DNA of 64,000 nucleotides from an uncultured Pseudomonadales bacterium (lineage in GTDB: Bacteria > Pseudomonadota > Gammaproteobacteria > Pseudomonadales > Azotimanducaceae): contig OY282447.1 of assembly GCA_958296165.1 (NCBI GenBank), forward strand, positions 2,232,001-2,296,000, written 5' to 3'. Numbering within the stretch: position 1 is the stretch's first letter; each line of letters starts with the position of its first letter. The position numbers were made by a program, and so were the translations under genes. The notes under the pieces were generated by a model. That model had not been told where the DNA came from, ran no database searches, and worked only from the letters and a program-made list of their open reading frames with translations. Positions 44,243 to 53,529 of this stretch are shown in pieces.

Positions 44243-44270
44243 ACTATACTGAGTTGAAGGTCTTGTGCAA
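44243..44270 (-). promoter_or_regulatory. Predicted sigma-70 promoter for the small transcript
   Basis: On the minus strand a -10 box TATAGT (44248-44243) matches the consensus at five of six positions. It lies 16 nt after TTGCAC (44270-44265), a partial -35. Transcription would start near 44236, about 18 nt before the strong Shine-Dalgarno sequence. Confidence 0.4.
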
Positions 44271-44375
44271 GCGTTTTGTTCGTTGCGGCGTGTACGAATT
44301 GCGCCGCTCACGAATGGTCAGGTTGGCCAGCTCGCAGCGCACGCGGCTTAGCGCTCATTGCACGAGGAGCCGGAG

Positions 44376-45095
44376 TTGAGCCCAACGCGATTTCATTGGC
44401 CGATGAGCCAGCAGGCGGTTTCGGTGCCGGTGGATGTGCATTGGAATCCGCGCCGGCGCACGCGCATGGCCATCTCCTTCGCGCCCGATGGGGCCGTGCG
44501 CGTGGAAGCGCCGCCAGGCACGACGATCGACGAAGTGCATGGCCTGCTGAATACGCACGAACGCTGGGTGCGCTATCGCAGCCGCGCTGCCGCCGAGAAC
44601 GCCACCTACTGGTATCCCGCCGAGTACGAGGATGGCGCCGTGCTGTTCTTGCGCGGCCGGCCCTTGGTGCTGCGGCCAAGTGTTAACAACACCGTGGAGC
44701 TGCGCGACGGCGAGCTGCTGGCGCCGCCGCAGCAAGCCAAGCGAGCGGTTTGGGCTTGGTACAGCCGCCAGGCGGACGCGATCCTAAAGGAAGCGGTGGA
44801 GCTGGCGGCTGCGGCGCTGCCTTGGGTGAAGCACGTGCCGCCGTGGCGGCACCGCTACATGAAGAGCAGGTGGGGCAGTTGCTCCACGAGCGGCCGCGTC
44901 TCGCTCAACACCCATCTCGTGAAGTTGCCGGCAGCGTTGATCGAATACGTGATTCTGCACGAGCTGTGCCATCTGCGGCATATGAATCACAGCCCGCGCT
45001 TCTATGACCTATTGGGTACGCATCTTCCCGCCTGGAAGGAGCGGCGGCGCGAGCTCGGCCACCACACGGGCTTGCTGTCGGAACCGCCGCCGTAA
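44376..45095 (+). CDS. YgjP-like (DUF45) metallopeptidase domain protein
   Basis: The catalytic helix VILHELCHLRHMNHSPRFYD carries the H-E-x-x-H zinc motif. It is preceded by KSRWGSCSTSGRVSLNTHLV, the W-G-S-C strand characteristic of the YgjP/DUF45 family of M48-like peptidases. The N-terminal beta-rich domain includes VDVHWNPRRRTRMAISFAPD. The start is ambiguous. A TTG at 44376 has AGGAG 6 nt upstream, while the first ATG is at 44403 without a ribosome-binding site. No export signal is seen, so the protein is cytosolic. Confidence 0.85.
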   Translation: MSPTRFHWPMSQQAVSVPVDVHWNPRRRTRMAISFAPDGAVRVEAPPGTTIDEVHGLLNTHERWVRYRSRAAAENATYWYPAEYEDGAVLFLRGRPLVLRPSVNNTVELRDGELLAPPQQAKRAVWAWYSRQADAILKEAVELAAAALPWVKHVPPWRHRYMKSRWGSCSTSGRVSLNTHLVKLPAALIEYVILHELCHLRHMNHSPRFYDLLGTHLPAWKERRRELGHHTGLLSEPPP

Positions 45096-45118
45096 CTCGC
45101 TTTCGATGCGCGCCGCGG

Positions 45119-46552
45119 CTACGGTGCCTTGAGCTGCGTCTTGGCGATGCGTTCGAGGGTCGCAAGGCGCAGCTCGTTCTCCACCGTTGCGTATTCCGGC
45201 AAGCCGGCCAAGTTGTGCGTTTCGCGCGGGTCGGCGTTGCGGTCGAACAGCAGATAGCTCTTGCCGTCGCGGTTCAACGCCATCTTCCAATCCTGCGTCA
45301 TCAGCATGAACTCGCCGCGGAACTCGGAGAGAGCATCGTCTCGATGGGGCGCGTCGGCGGATGCCAGAGCCGGGCAAAGCGACTGCGCGAACTGGCGATG
45401 TTCGAGTTCCCCGCCGGCGAGCTCCACCAGCGTTGGCCCGAGGTCGCAGTTCTCCGCGAGGGCGGCGCTCGCCGAGCCGCCGCCAGCCGCAGTTGCCGGC
45501 GTTCGTACGATCAGCGGCACCCGCAGCGCGCCGTCCAAGAAGACCGTCTTGTAGATGAGATCCCAGTCGCCGTTCATCTCGCCGTGATCCGAGGTGAAGG
45601 CGATCACGGTGTTGTCCAGTTCGCCGCGCTGCTCGATCACGCGCACGATCTGGCCGATCTGGTCGTCGATCAACGTCACGTTGCCGGCGTAGTTGGCGCG
45701 CATGGCGGCCGCATCGCTTGGTGATGCGCCATCTCCCGGTTCGAGGATCGGGCTGTGGTGTTCCATGTGGTAGTCGAGCCAACCTTGCGGGCGTGGATGG
45801 TCTTCGGCAGGGCGCGGCACCGGCGGCGGCATATCTTCCGGGCGATACAGGCTGGCGTAGGGTTCCGGCGCATCCCACGGTTCGTGCGGGCCGCCGAAGC
45901 TCACCCAGCAGAACCACGGCTCATCGCGGCCGTAGCTCTCCAAGTAGCGCTTGGCTTGCTGGCCAACGTAGACGTCCGCGTAGTCTTCGAGCGGCAGCGC
46001 AGAGGGTCGCGCCACGTGCGGCTTGTTCTCAAAGCGCTCGGCGAAGTCTGCTCGGTAGGCGTCCAGCAAGCCCTTGTGTTCCCACAGCGCGGTCATGTGG
46101 CTCATCACGCTGGCACTGGCGCGCGGGCCACCGATCTCGTCGACGTCGTCCAAGCCATAGGCGTTCAGCAGATGGGCGCGCTCGCGCAGATCTCCGCTAT
46201 GCGGGTGCAGGTGCGTCTTGCCGAACAGGCTGGTGCGATAGCCCAAGTCGCGGATGGCGCGCATCCACGTGGGTGCATCGGCCGGCAGCGTGTACTGCAG
46301 GTTGTTCCACACCGCGTTGTTGTGCGGGTAGCGCCCGGTGGCGAGCGTGACGCGCGCTGGAACGCAAATCGGCGTGGTGGTGATGCATTGCGTGAAGCAC
46401 ACGCCTTCAGCGGCGATGCGATCCAACGCCGGCGTGCGCATCCAATCCTGCATGCAGCCGAGTGCGTCCCAGCGCTGCTGATCGGTCATCACGAAGAGTA
46501 TGTTGGGCCTGTTGGGCTGGTTGGGCTGATCGGACTTGTCGGGTTTGCTCAT
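45119..46552 (-). CDS. Sulfatase (formylglycine-dependent arylsulfatase type)
   Basis: The 477-residue protein has the sulfatase N-terminal metal site PNILFVMTDQQRWDALGC. The modification motif is TTPICVPARVTLATGRYP (C-x-P-x-R, Cys to be converted to formylglycine). Asp/His metal ligands are in VIAFTSDHGEMNGDWDLIYK. No signal peptide precedes it; the N-terminus is a hydrophilic run with repeated Q-P-N units (SDQPNQPNRPN) encoded by imperfect 9-bp repeats. A cytosolic sulfatase implies import of a small sulfate ester. No formylglycine-generating enzyme gene is visible here. Confidence 0.9.
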   Translation of the reverse strand: MSKPDKSDQPNQPNRPNILFVMTDQQRWDALGCMQDWMRTPALDRIAAEGVCFTQCITTTPICVPARVTLATGRYPHNNAVWNNLQYTLPADAPTWMRAIRDLGYRTSLFGKTHLHPHSGDLRERAHLLNAYGLDDVDEIGGPRASASVMSHMTALWEHKGLLDAYRADFAERFENKPHVARPSALPLEDYADVYVGQQAKRYLESYGRDEPWFCWVSFGGPHEPWDAPEPYASLYRPEDMPPPVPRPAEDHPRPQGWLDYHMEHHSPILEPGDGASPSDAAAMRANYAGNVTLIDDQIGQIVRVIEQRGELDNTVIAFTSDHGEMNGDWDLIYKTVFLDGALRVPLIVRTPATAAGGGSASAALAENCDLGPTLVELAGGELEHRQFAQSLCPALASADAPHRDDALSEFRGEFMLMTQDWKMALNRDGKSYLLFDRNADPRETHNLAGLPEYATVENELRLATLERIAKTQLKAP

Positions 46553-46598
46553 GGCGCTCTGCGATACTCTTGGCTGTGTGTTCGTTAAGAATCTCGCT

Positions 46599-47480
46599 AT
46601 GTCCGAACAGTTTCAACTCATGAAAACCGGCGCCGGCTTCATCGCCGCCTTGGATCAGAGTGGCGGCAGCACGCCCAAGGCGCTCAAGCTCTACGGCGTG
46701 GAGGAATCGGCTTACGCCACCGAGGCCGAGATGTTCCACCACGTCCACGCCATGCGCACGCGCATCCTCACCAACGAACGGGTCGACCACCGCGTGCTGG
46801 GCGCGATCCTCTTCCAGAACACGCTGGATCGAGAGATGGCTGGCCTGCCCACGAGCGAATACCTGTGGCAGCGCAAGCGCATCCTGCCCTTCTTGAAGGT
46901 GGACTACGGCCTCGCCGACGAGGCCGATGGCGTACAGTGCATGAAGCCCGTTCCGGACTTGGCCGAGCGCCTGCCGGCAGCGCGTGCCAAGGCAGTGTTC
47001 GGCACCAAGATGCGCTCGGTCATCAAGGCCGCCAACCCGCACGGCATCCGCGCCGTCGTAGATCAGCAGTTCGAGCTCGCAGCCGAGATTCTCGGCCACG
47101 GCCTCACGCCCATCATCGAGCCGGAGGTGGACATTCACGCGCCGGACAAAGCCGCCTGCGAGGGCATGCTGCGCGACTGTCTGCGCGCCGGTCTGGATGC
47201 GCTCGGCGGCGATGCCGCGGTGATGTTCAAGCTCACGCTGCCGGAACAGGCGAACTACTACCGCGAGTTTTGCGCACACCCTAAAGTGCTGCGCGTGGTC
47301 GCGCTCTCCGGCGGCTACTCGCGCGATGTCGCCAACGCCAAACTGGCCGCCAACGCCGGCGTGATCGCGAGCTTCTCGCGGGCGTTGACGGAGGGCTTGC
47401 ATGTGGCGCAGAGCGACGCGCTGTTCTCCGCTCAGTTGGATGAATCCATCGCCAGCATCGTCGCCGCCTCGGCCACTTGA
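46599..47480 (+). CDS. Class I fructose-bisphosphate aldolase
   Basis: ATG 46599 gives 293 residues, starting MSEQFQLMKTGAGFIAALDQ followed by SGGSTPKALKLYGV. The active-site region is RKRILPFLKVDYGLADEADG. The Schiff-base Lys is probably in AAVMFKLTLPEQANYY, and the phosphate-binding end is VVALSGGYSRDVANAKL. These match the short bacterial class I aldolases. It cleaves fructose 1,6-bisphosphate in glycolysis or gluconeogenesis. It is divergent from the sulfatase with about 46 bp between starts. Confidence 0.9.
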   Translation: MSEQFQLMKTGAGFIAALDQSGGSTPKALKLYGVEESAYATEAEMFHHVHAMRTRILTNERVDHRVLGAILFQNTLDREMAGLPTSEYLWQRKRILPFLKVDYGLADEADGVQCMKPVPDLAERLPAARAKAVFGTKMRSVIKAANPHGIRAVVDQQFELAAEILGHGLTPIIEPEVDIHAPDKAACEGMLRDCLRAGLDALGGDAAVMFKLTLPEQANYYREFCAHPKVLRVVALSGGYSRDVANAKLAANAGVIASFSRALTEGLHVAQSDALFSAQLDESIASIVAASAT

Positions 47481-47555
47481 GGCTTGCGTGCAGCCAGGCG
47501 CCTAATGGCGCGCTTGAAGGAAGTTCAGGGCACGAACGTGATCCTCGTCCTACTC

Positions 47556-47585
47556 TCACCTTCCTGAGAGTCACCTTCCTGAGAA
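47556..47585 (+). repeat. 15-bp tandem repeat upstream of the TonB receptor
   Basis: TCACCTTCCTGAGAG is followed directly by TCACCTTCCTGAGAA. The pair lies 85-115 bp before the receptor start and could be an operator, but nothing else supports that. Confidence 0.4.
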
Positions 47586-47669
47586 CGTGTCTTGGTCGTA
47601 CACGCCACGACGTCACGCGGCCACGACGAAGAGTAGTTCTCGCAAGGTAATCCGGCTGGGAGAAAGAAA

Positions 47670-49421
47670 GTGCGCAGATGGTTCGCGTTGATGGCGATGC
47701 CGCTCCATTGCGTTGCAAGTGCCGCAGAAGACATTGCGGGAAGTGCCGCGGCAGTTGCCGAAGCGGAGTTGGAGACGGTGACGGTGCTGGGCCAAAGAGA
47801 TCAGTCCGTCGTGGTCGTGGAGATGGATGAACCGGAGGGATCGCTAGCCTACGGCTTGCTGGCGGAATTGCCGGGCGTACACGTGCAGAGCAGCGGCGGG
47901 TACGGCACGTTAACGACGGTCAGAGTGCGCGGCGGCGAAGCCGATCACCTTCTCGTCGTTAGGGACGGCGTGAAGTTGAACGCGCTGGCCGGCCCTGATT
48001 GGGGAGTGCCGTTCAAGGGCGCAGCCACCAAGGCGTATTTTCTGCCCGGCGCACAGGGCGCGATGTGCGGGGGCGGCGCGGCCTCCGGCGTGCTGCGCTT
48101 GGAAACTCCTAGGCCGGAGAAATCCAGCCTAGTGGTGAGTCCTTCCGTCGGGAAGCGCTACCGGCACGGCAAACTGGCGGGGAGTTTGGCAACCGAGAGC
48201 GGCTATTTGTCCCTCGATTGGGAGCGAGACGAGGACTTCGGGCGCGGCTCCGCGCAGCGCGGCGACGAGGACGTGGACGGCTTTCGCTACACCGATCTCC
48301 GCGCAAGAGCGGGCACGGCCCTGCGCGATTGGCGCTTCGACTTGGCCATTGAAGGGCTTACAGGGAGGTCGGACTACGACCCGGGTGATTCCTCCACTTG
48401 GCACAGCCGAAGGATCTACAGAGCAGAGGTTGCGGCGCACGAAGATTGGACGTGGCGCTACAGCAAGGTGGCCACTCGGCGCGAGCACGTCAACGCTTGG
48501 GGCGAGAGCGCTACGGAAGGCGAGCGCGACCACCACTCGTTGGCGTGGCAGCGCACGGAGAACCTCTCTGTCCTCATCGAGAGGGAAGCTGAAGATTATC
48601 GCCAGGAATCCTCTTACATCCGTGGCGCCATTGACACGCTCACGGTGTACTCGGTGTCCGTTCAGCACCAGCGCCGTTCGAGATTCGTGGACTGGGCCTT
48701 CGCGCTGCGGAAGGACTGGAACTCCGCCTTTGAGGACTTCGTCGATTACAGGTGGGGGCTGAAGACGCGCCGAGCGGGTTGGGCGGCACAAGGATTCGTT
48801 GGCGTAGGAACGGGCGCGAGGAGGCCGACGCCGTTGGAGCTGGCCGGATGGCCCGGCTTTGTGGGAAACGCGGCTTTGGCGCCCGAGGAAAACCTATCCA
48901 TCGAAACGGGCGTAGAGGGGGAGACATGGCGCGTAGCCCTGTTCAGAGAGCGGGCGGTGAACGCCATAGACGGTTGGGCCTGTACCGAACCCACCGCCGG
49001 CTTGTATTGCCAAGCGCAGAGAACGGCCGTCAATCTGCCCGGTGCGGCGCGCAGAACAGGCGTGGAGTTGCAGCTGCATCGAGGCGGGCTCAAGGTCGCC
49101 TATACCTATGTGGATGCGCGCAACGAAGGGCAGTGGGAGCTGCGCCGGCCGAGGAATCTGCTCGCGGCCTCGTACCGGCGGCAGATCGCAAGGGGAGTGT
49201 CCGCGCAGGTCGCCCTCAACTGCTCGTCGAGATTCAAGGATTACGGCGTGGCTTCGGTGCCGGGGCATTGTCTGACGCATCTCGACATCCTGTGGGAGAC
49301 GTCTTTGGGCCGTGTGCGAGTGCGGGCAGACAACGCTCTGAACAAGGACTACCAGCCGTTGTACGGCTACAACGGCGCGGGTAGATCAGTCGTGTTGAGG
49401 ATGGAGGTGCCCATTCTCTAG
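47670..49421 (+). CDS. TonB-dependent outer-membrane receptor (BtuB-like)
   Basis: The 583-residue precursor starts at GTG 47670 behind GGGAGAAAG. A signal peptide precedes ELETVTVLGQRDQSVVVVEM, which carries the TonB-box-like TVTVLG. The plug domain includes LLAELPGVHVQSSGGYGTLT, TVRVRGGEADHLLVVRDGVK and GAQGAMCGGGAASGVL. The remaining 430 residues alternate polar and aromatic strands, ending in the C-terminal strand RSVVLRMEVPIL. At 583 residues it is close to BtuB (about 600). No cobalamin riboswitch is recognisable upstream, so the substrate is open. Confidence 0.88.
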   Translation: MRRWFALMAMPLHCVASAAEDIAGSAAAVAEAELETVTVLGQRDQSVVVVEMDEPEGSLAYGLLAELPGVHVQSSGGYGTLTTVRVRGGEADHLLVVRDGVKLNALAGPDWGVPFKGAATKAYFLPGAQGAMCGGGAASGVLRLETPRPEKSSLVVSPSVGKRYRHGKLAGSLATESGYLSLDWERDEDFGRGSAQRGDEDVDGFRYTDLRARAGTALRDWRFDLAIEGLTGRSDYDPGDSSTWHSRRIYRAEVAAHEDWTWRYSKVATRREHVNAWGESATEGERDHHSLAWQRTENLSVLIEREAEDYRQESSYIRGAIDTLTVYSVSVQHQRRSRFVDWAFALRKDWNSAFEDFVDYRWGLKTRRAGWAAQGFVGVGTGARRPTPLELAGWPGFVGNAALAPEENLSIETGVEGETWRVALFRERAVNAIDGWACTEPTAGLYCQAQRTAVNLPGAARRTGVELQLHRGGLKVAYTYVDARNEGQWELRRPRNLLAASYRRQIARGVSAQVALNCSSRFKDYGVASVPGHCLTHLDILWETSLGRVRVRADNALNKDYQPLYGYNGAGRSVVLRMEVPIL

Positions 49422-49465
49422 CTGGCTGCTTGGGGGAGAGCATCGGCGCGGTTCGGCGAACCGCG

Positions 49466-50383
49466 TCAAGCAGCCAATTCTTCGATGTGTATATGCACGC
49501 AGCGAGCGAGCGCCGCCAAATCGTAGCCCCCTTCGAGCACTGAGACGACGCGACCGCCGGCGTGCTGTTTCGCTGCGGCAACGACGAGCTGCGTTACCCA
49601 GCGGAAGTCGTCCTCGTCGAGCAGGAGTTCACCTAGCGGATCGGCCGCGTGGGCGTCGAAGCCAGCGGAGACGAGGATCAGCTGGGGCTGGAAGGCGTCC
49701 AGCGCCGGCAGCCAGTCTCGTTCCACGGCGCGGCGGAACGCGGCACCCTTGGTGCCTGCCGGCAGCGGCGTGTTGACGATGTGCGGCCTATCCACGTCTT
49801 GCAGACGATACGGGTAGTGTGGGAATTGGAAACAGGAGCACACCAGCGCCGCCGGGTTGTCCATGAACGCCGCCACCGTGCCGTTGCCGTGGTGGACGTC
49901 GAAATCCAAGATGGCCACGCGGTCTATCACGGGCTGGCTGAGCGCGTGCGTGGCAGCCACCGCGATGCCGTTCAGCAGGCAGAAACCCATCGCCGCGGAC
50001 TCTTCCGCATGATGGCCCGGCGGGCGCACCGCACAGAACACGCGCCGCTCTGCGCCGTCGAGGACCACGTCTACGCCCGCCAAGGCGGCGCCGGCGACGG
50101 CCCGCGCCGCTAGCAAGGATCGCCGGCCCATGAAAGTGTCTGGTTCGAGTTGCACCAAGCCTTGCTGCGGCGTCAGCCGTTCGAGCGCGTCCAAGTAGGC
50201 CGCGTCGTGAACGCGCAGCAGAGCTTGGCGCTCGGCCAACGGCGCCTCGCGCACGTCGAGTTCAGCCATCAGCCCGGTAGCGCCGAGGTGTTCGAGCACC
50301 GCCGTCAGGCGTGCCGGCCGTTCCGGGTGGCGAGGCATCATCTGGTGCTCCAGGCAGAGCATATTCGTGAGCAGCGCCGTCAC
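49466..50383 (-). CDS. Histone-deacetylase/acetoin-utilisation family deacetylase
   Basis: The 305-residue arginase-fold protein includes LEHQMMPRHPERPARLTAVL and VFCAVRPPGHHAEESAAMGF (active-site His pair). It also has VAILDFDVHHGNGTVAAFMD (zinc ligands) and ILVSAGFDAHAADPLGEL (third ligand), so the catalytic set is complete. Bacterial members deacetylate acetylpolyamines or small acylated substrates. Its start overlaps the stop of the ankyrin gene by 4 nt, indicating coupled translation. Confidence 0.92.
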   Translation of the reverse strand: MTALLTNMLCLEHQMMPRHPERPARLTAVLEHLGATGLMAELDVREAPLAERQALLRVHDAAYLDALERLTPQQGLVQLEPDTFMGRRSLLAARAVAGAALAGVDVVLDGAERRVFCAVRPPGHHAEESAAMGFCLLNGIAVAATHALSQPVIDRVAILDFDVHHGNGTVAAFMDNPAALVCSCFQFPHYPYRLQDVDRPHIVNTPLPAGTKGAAFRRAVERDWLPALDAFQPQLILVSAGFDAHAADPLGELLLDEDDFRWVTQLVVAAAKQHAGGRVVSVLEGGYDLAALARCVHIHIEELAA

Positions 50384-51027
50384 GCCAAGGCCGCCTCCAA
50401 CGCTCGCCGGATATGCTTGTTGCGGGCGTAATCGAGTGGCGTCTTGCCGGCCCGATCCGTGACGTGGGGATCAGCGCCAGCGGCGAGCAACAGCGGCGCG
50501 ATGCAGCGCTTGCCGCGTTGCGCGGCGCGGTGCAAGGGCGTGGCGCCGCGACGGTTCTGGAAATCCAAGTCCGCGCCGCCGGCGAGCAGCACCTTCACGC
50601 ATTCCGCGTAGCCCAGGTTCACGGCACGATAGAGCGGCGTCTCTCGGGCATCGTCGTAGGCGTGTACGTTGGCGCCCAGCTGCAGCAGCCGTTCGGCGAC
50701 ACAGGGCAGATCGAAACGGCAGGCCATGTGCAGCGGCGTGACCTTGCGGTTGTTGCAGATGGAGGGCGGCGTGCCGTAATCGACGAACATCTCCACGATC
50801 TCGATGCGCTCGCTCTGCTGCTTGTCCGCTTCGGCAATCGCGCCGCCATGACCTTCGTAGCCGGGAACGCGGCAAGCGACGATGAATAGGTGATCCGCCC
50901 AGCCCCAGTCACAGTTCTCGCGCAGATAGCCAGCGACGACAGCCGGCGCGGGAAAACGCACCGCATTCACCAATTCGGGCGGTGGCCTTAGATCAACGCG
51001 GGCATAGATCGGCTTCTGACGCGGCAT
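50380..51027 (-). CDS. Ankyrin-repeat protein
   Basis: The start at 51027 (MPRQKPIYARVDLRPPPELV) gives 215 residues. From about residue 100 there are four ankyrin repeats: NRKVTPLHMACRFDLPCVAE, RETPLYRAVNLGYAECVKVL, GATPLHRAAQRGKRCIAPLL and GKTPLDYARNKHIRRALEAA. The N-terminal 95 residues are unique. Ankyrin stacks mediate protein binding; no signal peptide is seen. Coupling to the deacetylase suggests a shared process. Confidence 0.85.
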   Translation of the reverse strand: MPRQKPIYARVDLRPPPELVNAVRFPAPAVVAGYLRENCDWGWADHLFIVACRVPGYEGHGGAIAEADKQQSERIEIVEMFVDYGTPPSICNNRKVTPLHMACRFDLPCVAERLLQLGANVHAYDDARETPLYRAVNLGYAECVKVLLAGGADLDFQNRRGATPLHRAAQRGKRCIAPLLLAAGADPHVTDRAGKTPLDYARNKHIRRALEAALA

Positions 51028-51125
51028 GTGGCGCTTGGCAGGAACGCTCTTGCGGCTACGCTTGCAGCATACGCGGTTGAGGGTGTGCGACAACAACGGG
51101 TCTTTTGTCGACGGCCGCTTCCTCG

Positions 51126-51281
51126 CATCGCATTCTGTTCGAGCGCGACGTTTCCGCCTTCGAGAACGTGGCGAATCTGGATCGCCTACCGGCGACCGGC
51201 GCTTGGGTCATCGCGCAGCCCATGAAGATTCGCGGCGGCAGCGGCGGCCCTCTGCGAATCGTCGCGTTGCTACCCGGCTAG
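51126..51281 (+). pseudogene. Cyclase-family protein (kynurenine-formamidase-like), C-terminal remnant
   Basis: The frame reads FENVANLDRLPATGAWVIAQ then PMKIRGGSGGPLRIVALLPG and stops. This is the conserved end of the cyclase (PF04199) family, with P-M-K-I-x-G-G-S-G-G-P. Sequence further upstream is out of frame or unrelated, so only about 50 codons remain. Confidence 0.6.
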
Positions 51282-51409
51282 TGCCGGCGTTGTGACGACC
51301 TTGAGATCATCCGCGACAGCGCTTGCTCTGAGCGCGTGTGTTCCCTCCTGGAACCACAAGTGTGCCGGCAATACGCGGCCCGCCCCTTTCGTCGTGCTGG
51401 CACTTCGCC

Positions 51410-53529
51410 TCACTGTCGGCGGTCCGGGCCCTCTACCGTGAAGACAAGCTCCGGCACAACCACTTCCCAAACGTCGCACGCGCAATGGTCGCGGTACTCC
51501 GCTGGCGAAAGCTCTCGATCCCACGTCACGATGGCCGCAACGCGTGCTTGAGCTTGCCTAGGTTGCCCGTTCATCGCCGGCGGGCTGTATTGTTGCGCAA
51601 GCCGACCGACTAGCACCCCGCGATCGAATAGCTCCCAACGTTCGTTTTCACGCAGCTCGAGGCAGTCGCCCGCATTGAGTTCTCGAATGTGTCGGTGAAC
51701 CGGATCGTCGATCGGTCGGCGGCCGGCGAATCCCAAGTCCACGTCCTTAAGGTCGAGCCGCGACCAGATCTTCGCCATTTCGGATGTTGGCGGCGGCAGG
51801 ACGGGCGGCTGGCAGTGTAGCGTGGAGTGCGCCGATGAAGAGGCCAGCAACGGCGTCCGCAGACGATTAGATCCATCGAAACACATGAGCGCGAGCGTGA
51901 GCCGAGCTCGGGTCATCGCCACGTAGTACAGCCGGCGCTCGTCGTCGCGCCGGTCCTCCCAGCCGCCGTCCAATACCACTACATGGTCGAACTCCAAGCC
52001 TTTGGCGCGGTGCGCCGTCAATAGCAGCAAACCGCGTTGGCGGCGTCGCACATCGCGGCTCCACTCCGCCAGCCACTCGATGCATTGTTGGGTCGGCGCC
52101 CGCGCGCCGCCGCTCTCTTGTTGGTATTCGGCTAATGCCTCCCGGAGCAGATCGTTCCATGGCGTTGGCGGCCGCTCGTCGAGCCAGGCCCTACAGTCGT
52201 CAGCGTCCACCATGTCTTGCCGATCGCGCAGCCATTCGATGAGCGCTTGAACTTCCCGCACGCGCCAAACGCCACCGAACTCTTCGTTGCCCATCTGCAC
52301 CGGGATGCTCAGCAACTCGCAGCAGGCACGCACCGGCTGCAGGTAGCGCCCTCTCTGGCGATGATGGCGCACTTGGCCCAATCCCAATTCTGATTCCCAC
52401 AGGCGGCCAAGCGCTGCAACGCCAGTAGCACTGCTTGCGCTTGGGCGATCGGATCACGTGCGCAGGGCAATAGTTGCACACGTCCTTGAGCAACCGGATC
52501 CAGTTCGGCCCACGGCCCGCCAGCCGGTTCGCCAATCCGTTCGCGGTCGGGACGAATCGGATGCTCGGACTTCATCCGCGATTCGGCGGGACGGATGAGC
52601 GCGTTTGATGCCTCGATGATGTGCGCCGTGGAACGGTAGTTCTCGGCGAGAAAGAAGCGCTCGGCGCCATAGTCCTGCTCGAATTGGCGGATGAACTTCA
52701 CGGATGCGCCGTTGAACGAGTAGATGTTCTGGTCGTCGTCGCCCACCACTAGGAGGTGCTGCTTGTCGTCGGCGTCAGGCAATGTTCGACCCGCCAGAGC
52801 AGCAATCAGGGCGTACTGCTCGTCGTTGATGTCTTGGAACTCGTCCACCAGTATCCAGCGCAGGCCGGCCAGCAGCTGCGCCCGCTGTTGGTCCGCATCT
52901 TCCGGCGGCATGCCGTCGCCTCGCAGCAAGGCGGTCGCCTCGCGCAGCACATCCTTGAAGGTGTCGTCGTCCGGTTGATGCACGCCGGCGCTGAAGCTCG
53001 CGCCCACCAGGCGCATGGCCAAGCCATGGCAAGTATGCGCAGCAACGCCACGGGCGTCTTCGCCGATCAGCTCCGCCAAGCGGCGGCGAATGTCCGCGGC
53101 GGCGTGTCGGTTGTAGGCCAACGCCACGATGCTGCGTGGGTCTTCTCGTCGCACGCGAACCAGATACGCGATGCGATGCACAAGCACTCGCGTTTTCCCG
53201 GAGCCGGGGCCGGCCAGCACCAGTGCGCTCTGCTGTCCGTCGTCAGCGACTACGCTGCGTTGATCGGTCGCCAACGTTTCCACGATGCGTCGCCACGACT
53301 CCGGCGTGGTTTGCCGGGAGTATTCTTGGCTCGGCATCCAGCGACGCAGAAACTCGTCCTGCTTGAGGCTGAAGTAGTCCATCGTCAGCCGAATCGCAGC
53401 CGCCATTTGCCGTAGGCCGCGCTGCGCATATTCCGCCATGACGTGGATCTGCAGTACTTGGTCTGCGTAGTGCAGTCGCAGGGGCTCGAAGTCCGCCTTG
53501 AGAAACTGCCGACGTCTATCTTGGCTCAA
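51410..53529 (-). pseudogene. Giant exonuclease-RecQ-UvrD helicase, 3' (UvrD) part, frameshifted
   Basis: The frame from the IS1380 edge reads LSQDRRRQFLKADFEPLRLH, then LVLAGPGSGKTRVLVHRIAY (Walker A), ILVDEFQDINDEQYALIAAL (Walker B), VVGDDDQNIYSFNGASVKFI and the Q-x-x-R-x-type region. One base is missing near 52355: AKCAIIARE changes frame to GRYLQPVRACCELL. The rest includes LLTAHRAKGLEFDHVVVLDG and YYVAMTRARLTLALMCF, the UvrD/Rep C-terminal motifs. It is the continuation of the RecQ part at 55275-58280. Joining the two at the TTGA target site gives an uninterrupted frame (MSIHLSQDRRR). A superfamily 1 motor is thus appended to a RecQ motor. Confidence 0.8.

Noticed and set aside
47481-47669. 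Cobalamin riboswitch upstream of the BtuB-like receptor
   Set aside because: No B12-box-like sequence or convincing long structured leader could be found in the 190 bp.
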